NCBI RefSeq assembly: GCF_023050945.1
Contig: NZ_JALKIM010000018.1
Location: forward strand, 1 to 56,348
Length of the DNA: 56,348 nt
From: Anaerobiospirillum sp. NML120448
GTDB lineage: Bacteria; Pseudomonadota; Gammaproteobacteria; Enterobacterales; Succinivibrionaceae
Direction of reading: 5' to 3'
Part shown: positions 8,692 to 17,761 of the stretch, in pieces
Layout of the letters: the number at the start of each line of letters is the position of its first letter
Position numbering within the stretch: position 1 is the stretch's first letter
Program-made: the position numbers and the translations under genes
Notes under the pieces: model-generated
Told to the model about the DNA's origin: nothing
What the model saw: only the letters and a program-made list of their open reading frames with translations
Databases searched by the model: none

Positions 8692-9333
8692 AAAACGTCC
8701 TCACATATGTGTAAATGCTAAAAATAGGTAAGCCCTTTGTGAGGGGCCTAAGTTACTACGCCTTGGCTTGTTTGTAAGACCGAACTTAAGTACCTACAAG
8801 TTGTTTTAGTAAGCAAGAAGTAATTGCTTGAATGGATATACAAATTGAATAGATAAAATAAAAATACACATTCAAAGAATATCCTTACAAGAGATTATAG
8901 GACATAAATGCAAAGAACACAAAGCCTAAAAGCCGATATTTATCAAAAATTTTTGAGATATTGGCTACATTGCTAGGTATATCCTACTTTAATGGTTGCA
9001 ACCTAACTGCCTGTATTTTTACCTCCCATTAACTGCTCTAACCATCCAAGCTACCCTTGATCACGTTCCCATCAAACATATGGTTGTTGGCTCTTACTAG
9101 ATGATTAGACCTTGGTTTAAGTCTAAGCCAGTACATGGCAGGTTTATGCCTGTTAAGGTCAAGTCTATGGGCCGCTTTATGGTTATTTTGGCCTGTGGCC
9201 TTGTGATAGGCAAGCAGGCAAGAAGGTATGTAGGCAAAGCAGGTATGTAGTTAGTCTTGCAAGCTTGCTAGCTGGATAGCTGGCTAGCTTGCTGGCAGGC
9301 TGCCTGGCGGATAGTCAGGAGGCTTATAGGGGG
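8692..9333. other. 640-bp spacer with a GC-word patch
   Basis: The left half (8692-9000) is AT-rich and must carry the promoter of the leftward CBM48-like gene; no clear boxes were picked. The right half (about 9130-9320) is a low-complexity patch built from GGC, GCTAGC, TAGCTGG and CTGGCAGG words. Open frames here look accidental. Confidence 0.5.
9190..9320. repeat. GC-word low-complexity patch 1
   Basis: Dense short words (GGCAAGCAGGCA, GCTTGCTAGCTGG, TAGCTGGCTAGC, GCTGGCAGGCTGCC) in an AT-rich spacer. It is the first of several similar patches (see 20893, 27615, 31440, 33630, 43330, 49090 and 53995). Confidence 0.6.
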
Positions 9334-10050
9334 TTAAGAGGTGAGGGCGTGGGCTATGAGCTTTTTGGTGTAGCTGGCTCGGAGGTAGTAGCCCTTGGGG
9401 CCTGCATAGGTAGTTTGACCTTGGCTATCTCTAATTGGGGTAAAGACGTTGCTATGAGCTGCCTTAGGACGCATTTGAATAATGTTACCTAATGAGCCAT
9501 TAATGCTACGGGCATTAGAGGAGAAAATAAGCTCACAAAACTCATTGTAGTCAGTGGCTATTTGATTAAGCTCATTTTGATCTGGTTGGTAAAAAAAGTA
9601 ACCAATAATTCTGCGATCTTTAATAGGTAGTCCCTTAGGGGCTAACAATAAGACAAAAAGAATATTTTTAATTTTGTGGTACAAGGCTGAATGCTCAAAA
9701 GGTATATAGCGTTCAGGATTAATATCGGCACTACAAATAAAGGTACTTTCTTGAGGGCTGAGATCTGAATTTACAGGTAAAGTTTTGAGCTCAATTTGCA
9801 AATTAAGAAAATCAGGCTGACTAAGATTATGAGCGTTGGCTCCTAAAAATATTTCTAATAATTGGCCACAAAAGCCTTTGCCACTTAGGTTGTTTTCAGG
9901 AATATGAACCTTAGCTAGGGTTGCTAACTCTTGTAGCGAACGTCCAACTATTAAATCAAGTCTCTCAAGCAGAGTAGTTAGATCTTTAGGCGGAGCAAAG
10001 AATAGTGGGCTATTAAGCTCATTGTTAGTCCAATCTACTGTATTACTCAT
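9334..10050 (-). CDS. mutH: DNA mismatch repair endonuclease MutH
   Basis: Nicks the unmethylated strand at hemimethylated GATC after activation by MutS and MutL. The metal-binding D-x6-E-x-K triad is intact in PDFLNLQIELKTLPV (Asp80, Glu87, Lys89 from the chosen start). Also seen are GKGFCGQLLEIFLGA near residue 58, IRPKAAH-like QMRPKAAHSN, and the C-terminal GPKGYYLRASYTKKLI. Length 238, close to the E. coli 229. The ATG at 10050 is preferred over the one 9 nt upstream, because AAGGG sits 9 nt before it and would touch the earlier ATG. Its presence implies Dam methylation elsewhere in the genome. Confidence 0.94.
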   Translation of the reverse strand: MSNTVDWTNNELNSPLFFAPPKDLTTLLERLDLIVGRSLQELATLAKVHIPENNLSGKGFCGQLLEIFLGANAHNLSQPDFLNLQIELKTLPVNSDLSPQESTFICSADINPERYIPFEHSALYHKIKNILFVLLLAPKGLPIKDRRIIGYFFYQPDQNELNQIATDYNEFCELIFSSNARSINGSLGNIIQMRPKAAHSNVFTPIRDSQGQTTYAGPKGYYLRASYTKKLIAHALTS

Positions 10051-10519
10051 AACAAACATCCCTTATCCATCTAACAAGGCTAATTTACCAAAAAATTTTG
10101 CACTTGTGCCTAGTGGCTATCCAAACTTTGCTACTTTTACCATTAAATAAACTAACTTAATTTAAGCACATAAAAAACTTAACATTTGCTCTTGGCTTTT
10201 TTCTAAACAAACATAAGCTAAGATCTGATTAGCGCTTAGCGCTTAGTGGTTAGCCAATGCTCTTAACAACGTTTTAGCATGATTGATGTTTGATTTTGAG
10301 AGCTAGCATAATTAATTGTTAGCCTCGATATGTGATAATTAATACTTGAGCAAGATTTATATTCTTTAAGCAAACAATAATCATGGAGGAGCATCTCTTC
10401 TAAGCTATGTAGCTCATATATAGCTCAAAGAGGAATGCTCTTTTTCATGTCTTGGATTTAAAGTGAAAAACTTGCTATTAAGGTAATGGTTTGATGATGT
10501 TTTGGTATTTAAGATCACT
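10051..10519. other. Divergent spacer between mutH and rppH
   Basis: Mostly AT-rich. It contains short repeated words (GCGCTTAGCGCTTAG near 10230) and the hairpin described at 10388-10446. A weak promoter candidate is TTGATG (near 10284), 18 bp, CATAAT. No gene is visible. Confidence 0.4.
10388..10446 (+). ncRNA. Structured leader or small RNA terminator upstream of rppH
   Basis: The outer stem GAGCAT-CTCTT pairs with AAGAG-GA-ATGCTC (2-nt bulge). An inner stem AGCTAT pairs with ATAGCT. A TTTTTC run follows immediately at 10441. The fold looks like a ~58-nt terminator hairpin with no gene in front of it. It could be a leader terminator for rppH-ptsP or the end of a small RNA. Confidence 0.45.
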
Positions 10520-11047
10520 ATGAGGTTTAGCGAATTAGATGAAGATGGCTACCGACCTAATGTAGGTATGGTGATCTTTAATAGCAAAGGTCAGGTACTA
10601 TGGGCCAGGCGTGCTAGACAAAATACATGGCAGTTTCCTCAAGGAGGAGTTAATGATAACGAGACTGAGGAAGAGGCTATGTATCGAGAGCTATATGAAG
10701 AGCTAGGACTAAGCCAGAATGATGTCTATATAGCGCAAACTTCACGCCGCTATCTAAGATACCGTGTACCCAAACGTATGCTTGATGATTATAGAGATCG
10801 TAACTACCAAGGACAGAAACAAAAATGGTTCTTGCTTGGGCTAACTGATGACGATTGTTTAGAAAGAGCATTAAAATTTAACAATGGTAAGCATCCTGAG
10901 TTTGATCGCTGTAGTTGGGTTAGCTATTGGTACCCCTTAAGACATGTAGTAGCTTTCAAGCAGGAAGTTTATCGTAAGACTTTAGTTGAGTTTGCTCCTA
11001 CTGTCCTTCGTTTAGATAGTTGTGAACTTGATTTAGGTTTATTTTAG
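10520..11047 (+). CDS. rppH: RNA pyrophosphohydrolase RppH
   Basis: Removes pyrophosphate from the 5' end of triphosphorylated mRNA and so opens it to RNase E decay. 175 residues, against 176 in E. coli. The Nudix box is intact: GGVNDNETEEEAMYRELYEE followed by LGL. Other family blocks are DGYRPNVGMVIFN, WARRARQNTWQFPQGG and GQKQKWFLLGL. The ATG at 10520 is chosen because family members start just before DGYRPNVG; a TTG 18 nt upstream is possible. It is followed by ptsP, the same order as E. coli. Confidence 0.94.
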   Translation: MRFSELDEDGYRPNVGMVIFNSKGQVLWARRARQNTWQFPQGGVNDNETEEEAMYRELYEELGLSQNDVYIAQTSRRYLRYRVPKRMLDDYRDRNYQGQKQKWFLLGLTDDDCLERALKFNNGKHPEFDRCSWVSYWYPLRHVVAFKQEVYRKTLVEFAPTVLRLDSCELDLGLF

Positions 11048-11061
11048 TTAAGACATCACAA

Positions 11062-11094
11062 ACTAAAGTATTGTTCTAAGCTTTAGTGGTATTT
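11062..11094 (+). terminator. Weak hairpin after rppH
   Basis: ACTAAAG pairs with CTTTAGT and is followed by GGTATTTT. A second small hairpin (GCTATAC / GTATAG) follows at 11095-11117. Either could partly separate rppH from ptsP; neither is a strong terminator. Confidence 0.35.
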
Positions 11095-11343
11095 TGCTAT
11101 ACTGTGTGTGGTATAGAGCACGTGCAATAAGCTAAAAGATTTACATAAGTTTTTAAGGTTAGATTGAGTTTTGAAGTTTGTTTGATACAAAAGCTACTTT
11201 TGACTAGACTTTGGTTACCAAAGTTTTCAGGTAGCGCCCGTATAAGTTTATTAGTGGGGCAAAACTTATCTAATCGAATTTTAACAAGGAGGCTTCCGCA
11301 AGGATTTAGCTAGTTTTAACTAATTGTTTTGCGGAGTGATGCT

Positions 11344-13653
11344 ATGGACGGACAAATTTTTTTACAAGCTTTGCGCCTGATTACTCAAGAAGTTTCTAAG
11401 GAACATGACTTAAAAAAAGCCATGAACCTGCTTGTTCAGCATATCCGTCAAACTACACAAGCAGATTGCTGTTCTCTGTATTTGCTCGATGAATTTCGTA
11501 AAAGATATCGCCTCATGGCCACTGATGGCCTCTCCCAACAGGCGGTAGGCAAAGCTACCTTGCGTTATGATGAAGGCTTAGTAGGTGTAGTAGGCACTAG
11601 CAGTGAGATCCTAAACTTAGCTGATGCTACCTCTCATCCTAACTTTAAGTACTTACCTGATGTGGGTGAGGATGAGTATTTATCTTTCTTGGGCGTGCCG
11701 ATTTTAAATCAAGGCGCTAAGCTTGGCGTATTAGTCGTACAAAGTAAGTACAAGCAATTATTTGGAGAGCAAGAAGAATCCTTTATGGTGACTTTAGCTG
11801 CTCAAATTGGCTCTATTATTGCCCGCTCTAAGCAAGAAAATAGCGTTGAAGATGATGTCCTACAGCGTCTTAAGGGTATTAGCTCCACAGGTGAAGTAGC
11901 TATTGCTCCAGCTTTAGTATGGCAACCAGAAGTATCCTTAGAGGAAGTAAAGATCCAGCAATGTGACGACCCTATGATGCAGGTTGAGCTCTTTAACCAA
12001 GTCATGTTCCAATTGCAAATCGAAATGGATCGTGCCACCTTAAAGATGCAAGAGGGTGAAAAGAGATCGGCTGCTTTTGGCTATATTTCAAGCTATGGTC
12101 GTTTACTTGATGACTCAACTTTCCAAGATGAGGTAGTTTCTTCTATCGAAGATGGCAAGTATATGGCTACCTCAGCTGTTAAATTTGTTATCGAGCGCCG
12201 CCTTAAAGAAGCCCAAATTTCAGGTCAAGATGATAAGGTAATTGATATTCAGGACTTTGGTCAGGTATTAATTTCACGTTTAGTACATGCTTGCAATCGT
12301 GAATTTGATATTAGCGAGCCTGTCATTTTGATTATGGAAAGTATCCCTGCATCATTAGTAGCAGATTTGCCTAAAGATAAGATTGTAGGTTTCGTAGCTA
12401 CCTCCAAAGTTGCCAGTGCCCATGCTTCTATCTTGACTCGTGATTTTGGTATTCCATCAGTCTTGGGTGTTAACCTTAATATCAATGATATTGATGGTCA
12501 TACCATTATCGTAGACGGTCGCAATTGTGAGGTAATTTTAGATCCTCCTGAGAGTGTAGTAGACGAGTTTAAGCAATTAGTTAATCAAAGCCGTGAACAG
12601 CATAGCTTATTTGATCGTGAGATCAATAACTCAGTTGAGTGCTTAGATGGTCGCCATATCACCATTGGTTTAAATGCTGGCTTAAATCAAAAGTCTGATG
12701 ATATTGTGCAGTGTAGTGACAATATTGGTTTATTTAGAACTGAAATTGCCTTTATGCTGTGTAAGACTTTCCCTAGTGAGCAGCAGCAGTATGACTGGTA
12801 TGCTCGTATGCTAGAACAGTTTAGCCCTAAAGCTGTATGCATGCGTACTTTAGATATTGGCTCAGATAAAGGCCTATCTTATCTGCCTAATAAGGAGAAT
12901 AATCCTGCCTTAGGTTGGCGTGGTGTGCGTGTAACTATGGATATGCCTAATATCCTCTACACTCAATTGCGAGCCATGCTTAAGGCGCATCAAAAGTATG
13001 GCAACTTAGAGATTATGATCCCAATGGTGTCACGCCTTGAGGAAGTGCTCTTTGTTAAGCAGGCTATTATTGAGGTTGCCAATGAGTTACGCTCCAAGAC
13101 TGGCGAGGAGGTAACCTTACCTCGTTTTGGTGTCATGATTGAGGTGCCATCTTGCATTTACCTCATGGATGAACTTGCAAAAGAGGTGGACTTCTTCTCA
13201 ATTGGTAGCAATGACTTAATGCAATACCTATTAGCTGTTGATCGCTCTAATCCAAAAGTACAACGCTTTTATGATTGCTTCCACCCATCAGTGGTACGCT
13301 GCTTAAAGGATTTAGTGAACAAAGCTAATGAGCATGGCAAGTTCATTACTGTTTGCGGTGAAAGTGCAGGCGATCCTTTATCTGCATTGTTGCTTTTATC
13401 CTTAGGCTATACTTCATTGTCTATGAATTACTCATATATTTCACGCATCAAGTATATTTTGCGCCGTGTCAGCTATGAGCAATTACAAGAGTTGGGTAAA
13501 AAGGCTTTAACCTTGAGCTCAGTCAATGAAATACGTTCTTTATATGAGGTGTATGCTATTTCTCAGGGGTTAGGAAAAATTATTGCTCTTTATAAGCAAG
13601 AAAATGCTCAGCATGATCCTAATGCTAAGCAAGATCCAAGCATTAACCAATAA
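11344..13653 (+). CDS. ptsP: PTS enzyme I paralogue, nitrogen branch (PtsP, EI-Ntr)
   Basis: First phosphotransferase of the nitrogen PTS: it takes phosphate from PEP and passes it to NPr. 769 residues. An N-terminal GAF domain at about 5-165 (CSLYLLDEFRKRYRLMAT, FLGVPILNQGAKLGVLVVQ) is followed by the HPr-binding domain. The phospho-His domain carries His360 (KVASAHASILTRDFGIPS). The C-terminal PEP-binding barrel shows RTLDIGSDK, MIPMVSRLEEV, IEVPSCIYL, FSIGSNDLMQY and the acid/base Cys in VCGESAGD. The ATG at 11344 has GGAG 8 nt upstream and is preferred over a TTG 15 nt earlier. The GAF domain in E. coli senses glutamine and 2-oxoglutarate. Confidence 0.93.
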   Translation: MDGQIFLQALRLITQEVSKEHDLKKAMNLLVQHIRQTTQADCCSLYLLDEFRKRYRLMATDGLSQQAVGKATLRYDEGLVGVVGTSSEILNLADATSHPNFKYLPDVGEDEYLSFLGVPILNQGAKLGVLVVQSKYKQLFGEQEESFMVTLAAQIGSIIARSKQENSVEDDVLQRLKGISSTGEVAIAPALVWQPEVSLEEVKIQQCDDPMMQVELFNQVMFQLQIEMDRATLKMQEGEKRSAAFGYISSYGRLLDDSTFQDEVVSSIEDGKYMATSAVKFVIERRLKEAQISGQDDKVIDIQDFGQVLISRLVHACNREFDISEPVILIMESIPASLVADLPKDKIVGFVATSKVASAHASILTRDFGIPSVLGVNLNINDIDGHTIIVDGRNCEVILDPPESVVDEFKQLVNQSREQHSLFDREINNSVECLDGRHITIGLNAGLNQKSDDIVQCSDNIGLFRTEIAFMLCKTFPSEQQQYDWYARMLEQFSPKAVCMRTLDIGSDKGLSYLPNKENNPALGWRGVRVTMDMPNILYTQLRAMLKAHQKYGNLEIMIPMVSRLEEVLFVKQAIIEVANELRSKTGEEVTLPRFGVMIEVPSCIYLMDELAKEVDFFSIGSNDLMQYLLAVDRSNPKVQRFYDCFHPSVVRCLKDLVNKANEHGKFITVCGESAGDPLSALLLLSLGYTSLSMNYSYISRIKYILRRVSYEQLQELGKKALTLSSVNEIRSLYEVYAISQGLGKIIALYKQENAQHDPNAKQDPSINQ

Positions 13654-13680
13654 TAATTTGAACTTAATTTTTTAGTTAAC

Positions 13681-13717
13681 AAGCCCCTAAACTGTCTTTG
13701 GTCTTAGGGGCTTTTTA
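13681..13717 (+). terminator. Terminator of ptsP
   Basis: AAGCCCCTAA pairs with TTAGGGGCTT, followed by TTTATT. Confidence 0.9.
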
Positions 13718-13728
13718 TTGATAGCAAG

Positions 13729-13832
13729 GTAAGTTTCCCATAGTTCGTTAACAACTATACCTGCCTTGGAGCAGACGTTATCTTTAATGATGTTGATTTA
13801 GACAGCAAACGAACTTTCGGAAACTTTCACTA
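13729..13832. mobile_element. MITE-like inverted-repeat element, copy A
   Basis: A ~104-bp non-coding segment whose ends are imperfect inverted repeats: left GTTTCCCATAGTTCGTTAAC, right AACGAACTTTCGGAAACTTTC then ACTA. Its reverse complement aligns with 54229-54302 over both ends and over a central TACCTGCCT. Copy A carries about 35 extra bases in the middle. It has no coding capacity. Two copies in one window suggest a dispersed miniature element moved by a transposase in trans. Confidence 0.65.
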
Positions 13833-13876
13833 GGCATAGTGCCTTGGTAGGTTTTATAATTTCATGTCTTTTGTTT

Positions 13877-13927
13877 CAGACATAGGAAAGATGCTTAGTC
13901 ACTTTCAAAACATCTTTCCTATGTCTG
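13877..13927 (+). repeat. 17-bp perfect inverted repeat upstream of thyA
   Basis: CAGACATAGGAAAGATG at 13877-13893 and its exact reverse complement at 13911-13927, with a 17-nt loop, 51 bp before the thyA start. No T run follows, so it is not a plain terminator. It could be a leader hairpin, a protein site, or another small mobile relic. Confidence 0.8.
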
Positions 13928-13978
13928 TTGTTTGATACAAGCATAGCTTTAGTATGCTTCTAATGGAGAGTGGCTATC

Positions 13979-14773
13979 ATGCAGGTTTATCTCGACTTAA
14001 TGAAGAGAATTATGGAAGAGGGTGTAGTACGTGAGGATCGCACAGGTACTGGCACTCGCTCTATATTTGGCACACAAATGCGTTTTGATATTAGTGAGCA
14101 CTTTCCTTTGTTAACTACTAAGAAGGTTCACTTAAGATCTATTATTTATGAGCTCTTATGGTTCCTTAACGGTGATACCAACATTAAGTTCTTAAATGAT
14201 AATAAGGTTACCATTTGGGATGAGTGGGCTGATGAGCATGGAGAGTTAGGCCCTGTATATGGCAAGCAATGGCGACGCTGGGAGTGCGCTGATGGCCGTG
14301 TCATTGACCAAATTTCTAATGTGGTTGAGCAAATTAAAAACAATCCTAACAGCCGTCGTTTAATTGTTAATGCCTGGAATGTAGCTGATGTGGATAATAT
14401 GGCTTTACCTCCTTGCCATTTATTATTCCAATTTTATGTAGCTAATGGCGCTTTAAGCTGCATGCTTTATCAACGCAGCTGTGATTTCTTCTTAGGTGTG
14501 CCTTTTAATATTGCCTCTTACGCCTTATTAACCATGATGATGGCTCAACAGTGTAATTTAAAGCCAGGTGAGTTTGTTTGGACTGGTGGTGATACCCATT
14601 TATATCTCAACCACTTAGAGCAAGCTAAAGAGCAATTAAGTCGTACTCCACGTGCTTTACCAAAAATGTTAATCAAGCGTAAGCCAGATAGTATTTTTGA
14701 CTATAAGTTTGAGGATTTTGAGCTAGTCGATTACGACCCATATCCAGTCATCAAGGCTCCTATTGCTGTTTAG
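13979..14773 (+). CDS. thyA: Thymidylate synthase ThyA
   Basis: Converts dUMP and methylene-THF to dTMP and DHF. 264 residues, identical in length to E. coli ThyA. The catalytic Cys is in [12 protein letters not shown]. Other blocks are [52 protein letters not shown] and [12 protein letters not shown]. The ATG at 13979 has GGAG 10 nt upstream; an in-frame GTG 9 nt earlier is too close to that site. It is monocistronic. Confidence 0.97.
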   Translation: MQVYLDLMKRIMEEGVVREDRTGTGTRSIFGTQMRFDISEHFPLLTTKKVHLRSIIYELLWFLNGDTNIKFLNDNKVTIWDEWADEHGELGPVYGKQWRRWECADGRVIDQISNVVEQIKNNPNSRRLIVNAWNVADVDNMALPPCHLLFQFYVANGALSCMLYQRSCDFFLGVPFNIASYALLTMMMAQQCNLKPGEFVWTGGDTHLYLNHLEQAKEQLSRTPRALPKMLIKRKPDSIFDYKFEDFELVDYDPYPVIKAPIAV

Positions 14774-14805
14774 TCGTGCACAGCTAGCAAAAGTTTACTA
14801 AATAT

Positions 14806-14850
14806 GAAAAAAAGCTAAGAGCGCTTTAATGCCCTTAGCTTTTTTCTTTT
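14806..14850 (+). terminator. Terminator of thyA
   Basis: AAAAAAGCTAAG pairs with CTTAGCTTTTTT around a short GC-containing loop, followed by CTTTT. Confidence 0.88.
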
Positions 14851-15011
14851 AATAAATAGCAATAGCTTATCTTGCCCACTGTGCTCTTGTTCCTTCTAGT
14901 TAAAGTAAAGCGCAGGGCTAACATAGCTAAAATTAATTAAGTGCTAAGCTCTGTTTTAAGAAAATATTCACTAATTGGCATTAGCTATTGCGTGGCTTAA
15001 AAATCATAGTT

Positions 15012-15338
15012 TTAGTAGAAATAGCCGCCATTGCCATCAGAGCGCACATGTCCATCAGGGGTAAAGTAGCCGCCATTACCATCAGAGCGCATATGACCAT
15101 CAGGGGTAAAGTAGCCACCATTGCCATCAGAGCGTATATGACCATCAGGGGTAAAGTAGCCACCATTGCCATCAGAGCGTATATGACCATCAGGGGTAAA
15201 GTAGCCACCATTGCCATCAGAGCGTATATGACCATCAGAGGTAAAGTAGCCGCCATTGCCATCAGATCGCATATGACCTGCTAAGCAGGTGCCTGAAACA
15301 AGCACCATTGTAAGAACTAATAAATTTATAATTTTCAT
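15012..15338 (-). CDS. Small exported protein of six 15-residue repeats
   Basis: 108 residues from the ATG at 15338. The signal peptide is MKIINLLVLTMVLVSGTCLA. Six units of GH(I/M/V)RSDGNGGYFT(P/S)D follow; the last is cut to end GGYFY. The mature part is nothing but the repeat, rich in Gly, Asp and Tyr and with no Cys. The function is not known. Similar RSDG-x-GGY units occur in short exported proteins of other proteobacteria, from memory only. The units are 45 bp each and nearly identical, so copy number may vary between strains. The Cys of the signal peptide (GTCLA) does not form a good lipobox, so secretion is more likely than lipidation. Confidence 0.72.
   Translation of the reverse strand: MKIINLLVLTMVLVSGTCLAGHMRSDGNGGYFTSDGHIRSDGNGGYFTPDGHIRSDGNGGYFTPDGHIRSDGNGGYFTPDGHMRSDGNGGYFTPDGHVRSDGNGGYFY
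15015..15278 (-). repeat. Tandem 45-bp repeats (six units)
   Basis: Coding tandem array with almost no divergence between the inner units. It has no spacers, so it is not a CRISPR array. Confidence 0.93.
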
Positions 15339-15734
15339 AATAAAGATCACCTACAACAAACAATGAGAGCCATAAATAATACACCCAAAAGCGTCAACAG
15401 GAAGTGATGCTGATTTTTTATAAATTATGGCTCATACTGACTCAATTTAGGTATAGTTTCCATTATGTCAAAAGAGCTAGGTTCAGCCTGCTCTCCTGGA
15501 GCAACCTGCTCCAATGTAGCTGCCAGTATCTGTCCTATGGCGGTGCAAAGACACCACCATAGTGTACGCATGTAAGGTGCCATTGCGGGCGCTGGTGCAG
15601 TGCCATTGCGGGTGCACGATGCTTGCATGGTAGGGCTGGTTTTGGTCTTGGAACGCATGTAAGATTTTTTTTGAGAGTGTATGTGTGTGGTTGTAAGGCT
15701 TATGAGGCTTTACAGATATTAATAAGGATAATGT
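15339..15734. other. Spacer upstream of glmS with GC-word patch
   Basis: 15465-15640 is GC-rich with repeated words (CTGGAGCAACCTGCTCC, and GTGCCATTGCGGG twice). A leftward 77-codon frame at 15425-15658 has no signal, no recognisable domain and no convincing start, so it is not called. AAGGAT before glmS is its ribosome binding site. Confidence 0.45.
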
Positions 15735-17624
15735 ATGTGTGGAATTGTGGGCGCTGTTGCTTTGCGTCCTATTGCCGAAATCTTAATTTATGGGCTTAAG
15801 TCTTTAGAGTACAGAGGCTATGACTCATCAGGCATCTGTATGTGTGATGATGATTGTATGGTGATTATTAAAAGCCCTGGTAAAGTTAGTGCTTTAGAGA
15901 ATTTGGTCAAAGAGCAACAGCAAAATGGCAAGATAGGTATTGCTCATACCCGCTGGGCTACTCATGGTCGTCCTAGTGTAGAGAATGCTCACCCTCATCA
16001 GGTGGGAGCTGTAACTTTAGTGCACAACGGTATTATTGAAAACTACCAAGAGTTAAAAGCGCAATTACTTAATAGTGGCTATAGCTTTAAGAGTTCTACT
16101 GATACTGAGGTATTAGCTGCTTTAATTGATAGTTGTTACCAAAAACAGGAAAAACACGGTGCTCAAGGTGAGCTCTCTTTAGAGCAATTAAACTATCAAG
16201 CTTTATCTCAGGCCTTATCCTTGGTTAAAGGCTCTTATGCAATAGCAGTAATTTTTGATAATGACCATGACCATATTTATATTGCTAAAGAGGGCTCACC
16301 TTTAGTATTGGGTCTGGGCATTGGTGAAAACTTTGTTGCCTCTGATGTTTTAGCTCTCACTAGTGTTACCTCTCGCTTTATTTACTTAGAAGACGGCGAT
16401 AGAGGCATAGTAGGACGTAATGATTATCAGCTTTTTGATAGCCATGATAAGGCCGTGACCCGTGAGGTTAATAGCCTAGAACATAGTAGTGAGTTGTTAG
16501 GTAAAGGCCCATATAAGCACTACATGCAAAAGGAAATCTTTGAGCAAACCGATGCCTTAGTTAATACTATGATGGGTAGGCTTAAGGATAGTGATATTGA
16601 TGAAGATAGCTTTATTGCTAACCACGATAAGGTTAAGTGCTCTTTTACCGAGCTCTTAAAGGACATTGATCATTTAGAGATTGTTGCCTGCGGCACTTCT
16701 TATCACGCTGCCTTAGTAGGTAAGTATTTAATAGAGCAATATGCTGAAATTAGCGTTAATGTTTCTATAGCATCTGAGTATCGCTACAAAAAGACCATTG
16801 TGCCTAGCAACAGTCTCTTTGTGACCATTTCACAATCTGGTGAAACTGCTGATACTTTAGCTGCTTTAAAGCTTGCTAAAACACAAAACTATCTTGCTTC
16901 ATTATGTATTTGTAATGTAGCTAATAGCTCTTTAGTAAGAGAGAGTGACTATAGTCTATTAACTCGTGCAGGCACTGAAATTGGCGTGGCTTCTACTAAA
17001 GCTTTTACTACCCAATTGCTATGCTTTAATTTACTTACTATTGCTTTAGGTAGGGCTCATAATCATATTGATACAGAACAAGCTCAAAGCTTAATTGCAG
17101 ATCTTAAGAGTATTCCTAATCTCATTAGTGAAGTCTTAAAGCTTGATAAGGTTATTGAGACCTTAGCTCAAGATTTTGTCTCTTTAGATCATAGTTTATT
17201 TTTAGGCAGAGGCATGATGTATCCTATTGCTCTAGAGGGTGCACTCAAGCTTAAAGAAATTAGTTATATCCATGCCGAGGGTTATGCCTCAGGTGAGTTA
17301 AAACATGGCCCAATAGCGCTAATTGATAGTCATATGCCTGTAATTGTCGTAGCCCCTGACAATCAGCTGTTGCCTAAACTGATTTCCAATATCCAAGAGG
17401 TTAGCGCAAGAGGCGGCAAACTTTATATCTTTACTGATACTACAGTAAAATTAGAAGTTGATGATAAACATCTTAAGGTCTTTACTTTGCCTCATACTCC
17501 TGATTTTATCAGTGCCTTAGTCTTTACTATTCCACTACAACTGTTGGCTTATCATGTGGCCTTAATCAAAGGTAGTGACGTTGACCAGCCTCGCAATTTG
17601 GCTAAATCTGTCACTGTTGAGTAG
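15735..17624 (+). CDS. glmS: Glutamine-fructose-6-phosphate aminotransferase GlmS
   Basis: Makes glucosamine-6-phosphate from fructose-6-P and glutamine, the first step to UDP-GlcNAc. 629 residues. The N-terminal class II glutaminase has Cys2 as nucleophile (MCGIVGAVALRP, EYRGYDSSG, HTRWATHG, HNGIIENY). Two SIS domains follow (VACGTSYHAALVGKY, TISQSGETADTLAALK, TRAGTEIGVASTKAFTTQ), and the protein ends DQPRNLAKSVTVE as the family does. There is no glmS ribozyme in front. Together with nagA 2 kb downstream it covers both directions of amino-sugar flow. Confidence 0.97.
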   Translation: MCGIVGAVALRPIAEILIYGLKSLEYRGYDSSGICMCDDDCMVIIKSPGKVSALENLVKEQQQNGKIGIAHTRWATHGRPSVENAHPHQVGAVTLVHNGIIENYQELKAQLLNSGYSFKSSTDTEVLAALIDSCYQKQEKHGAQGELSLEQLNYQALSQALSLVKGSYAIAVIFDNDHDHIYIAKEGSPLVLGLGIGENFVASDVLALTSVTSRFIYLEDGDRGIVGRNDYQLFDSHDKAVTREVNSLEHSSELLGKGPYKHYMQKEIFEQTDALVNTMMGRLKDSDIDEDSFIANHDKVKCSFTELLKDIDHLEIVACGTSYHAALVGKYLIEQYAEISVNVSIASEYRYKKTIVPSNSLFVTISQSGETADTLAALKLAKTQNYLASLCICNVANSSLVRESDYSLLTRAGTEIGVASTKAFTTQLLCFNLLTIALGRAHNHIDTEQAQSLIADLKSIPNLISEVLKLDKVIETLAQDFVSLDHSLFLGRGMMYPIALEGALKLKEISYIHAEGYASGELKHGPIALIDSHMPVIVVAPDNQLLPKLISNIQEVSARGGKLYIFTDTTVKLEVDDKHLKVFTLPHTPDFISALVFTIPLQLLAYHVALIKGSDVDQPRNLAKSVTVE

Positions 17625-17694
17625 GGATGGTTCCTAATTTTTTTAGGATAAAAATAGACTTTTGGTATACCATAATAAGATATTTGGTTGAAAA

Positions 17695-17722
17695 TAGGAG
17701 GCAGTAGAGCCTCCTTATTAAT
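17695..17722 (+). terminator. Probable terminator between glmS and sdhE
   Basis: AGGAGGC, loop AGTAGA, GCCTCCT, then TATTAATT. The stem is good, the T run weak. Confidence 0.5.
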
Positions 17723-17761
17723 TATTGCTGAAAAAAGGCTTGGGAAAAGGATTTTTATATT

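Noticed and set aside
9289-9492. 67-codon rightward frame overlapping the mutH end
   Set aside because: Opposite to a clear gene and inside GC-word patch 1; no ribosome binding site.
15015-15278. Regular 45-bp repeats suggesting a CRISPR array
   Set aside because: There are no unique spacers and the units are translated in frame; no cas genes are present in the window.
14988-15284. 98-codon rightward frame and a 93-codon leftward frame with repeats
   Set aside because: Both are shadows of the 45-bp tandem repeat; only the 15012-15338 frame has a signal peptide and ribosome binding site.
15425-15658. 77-codon leftward frame upstream of glmS
   Set aside because: No domain, no signal peptide, composition follows the GC-word patch, and it would lie in the glmS promoter region.
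17625-17761. glmS ribozyme or GlmZ-like control region
   Set aside because: The ribozyme lies upstream of glmS in Firmicutes and nothing like it is present; the hairpin after glmS is a simple stem.
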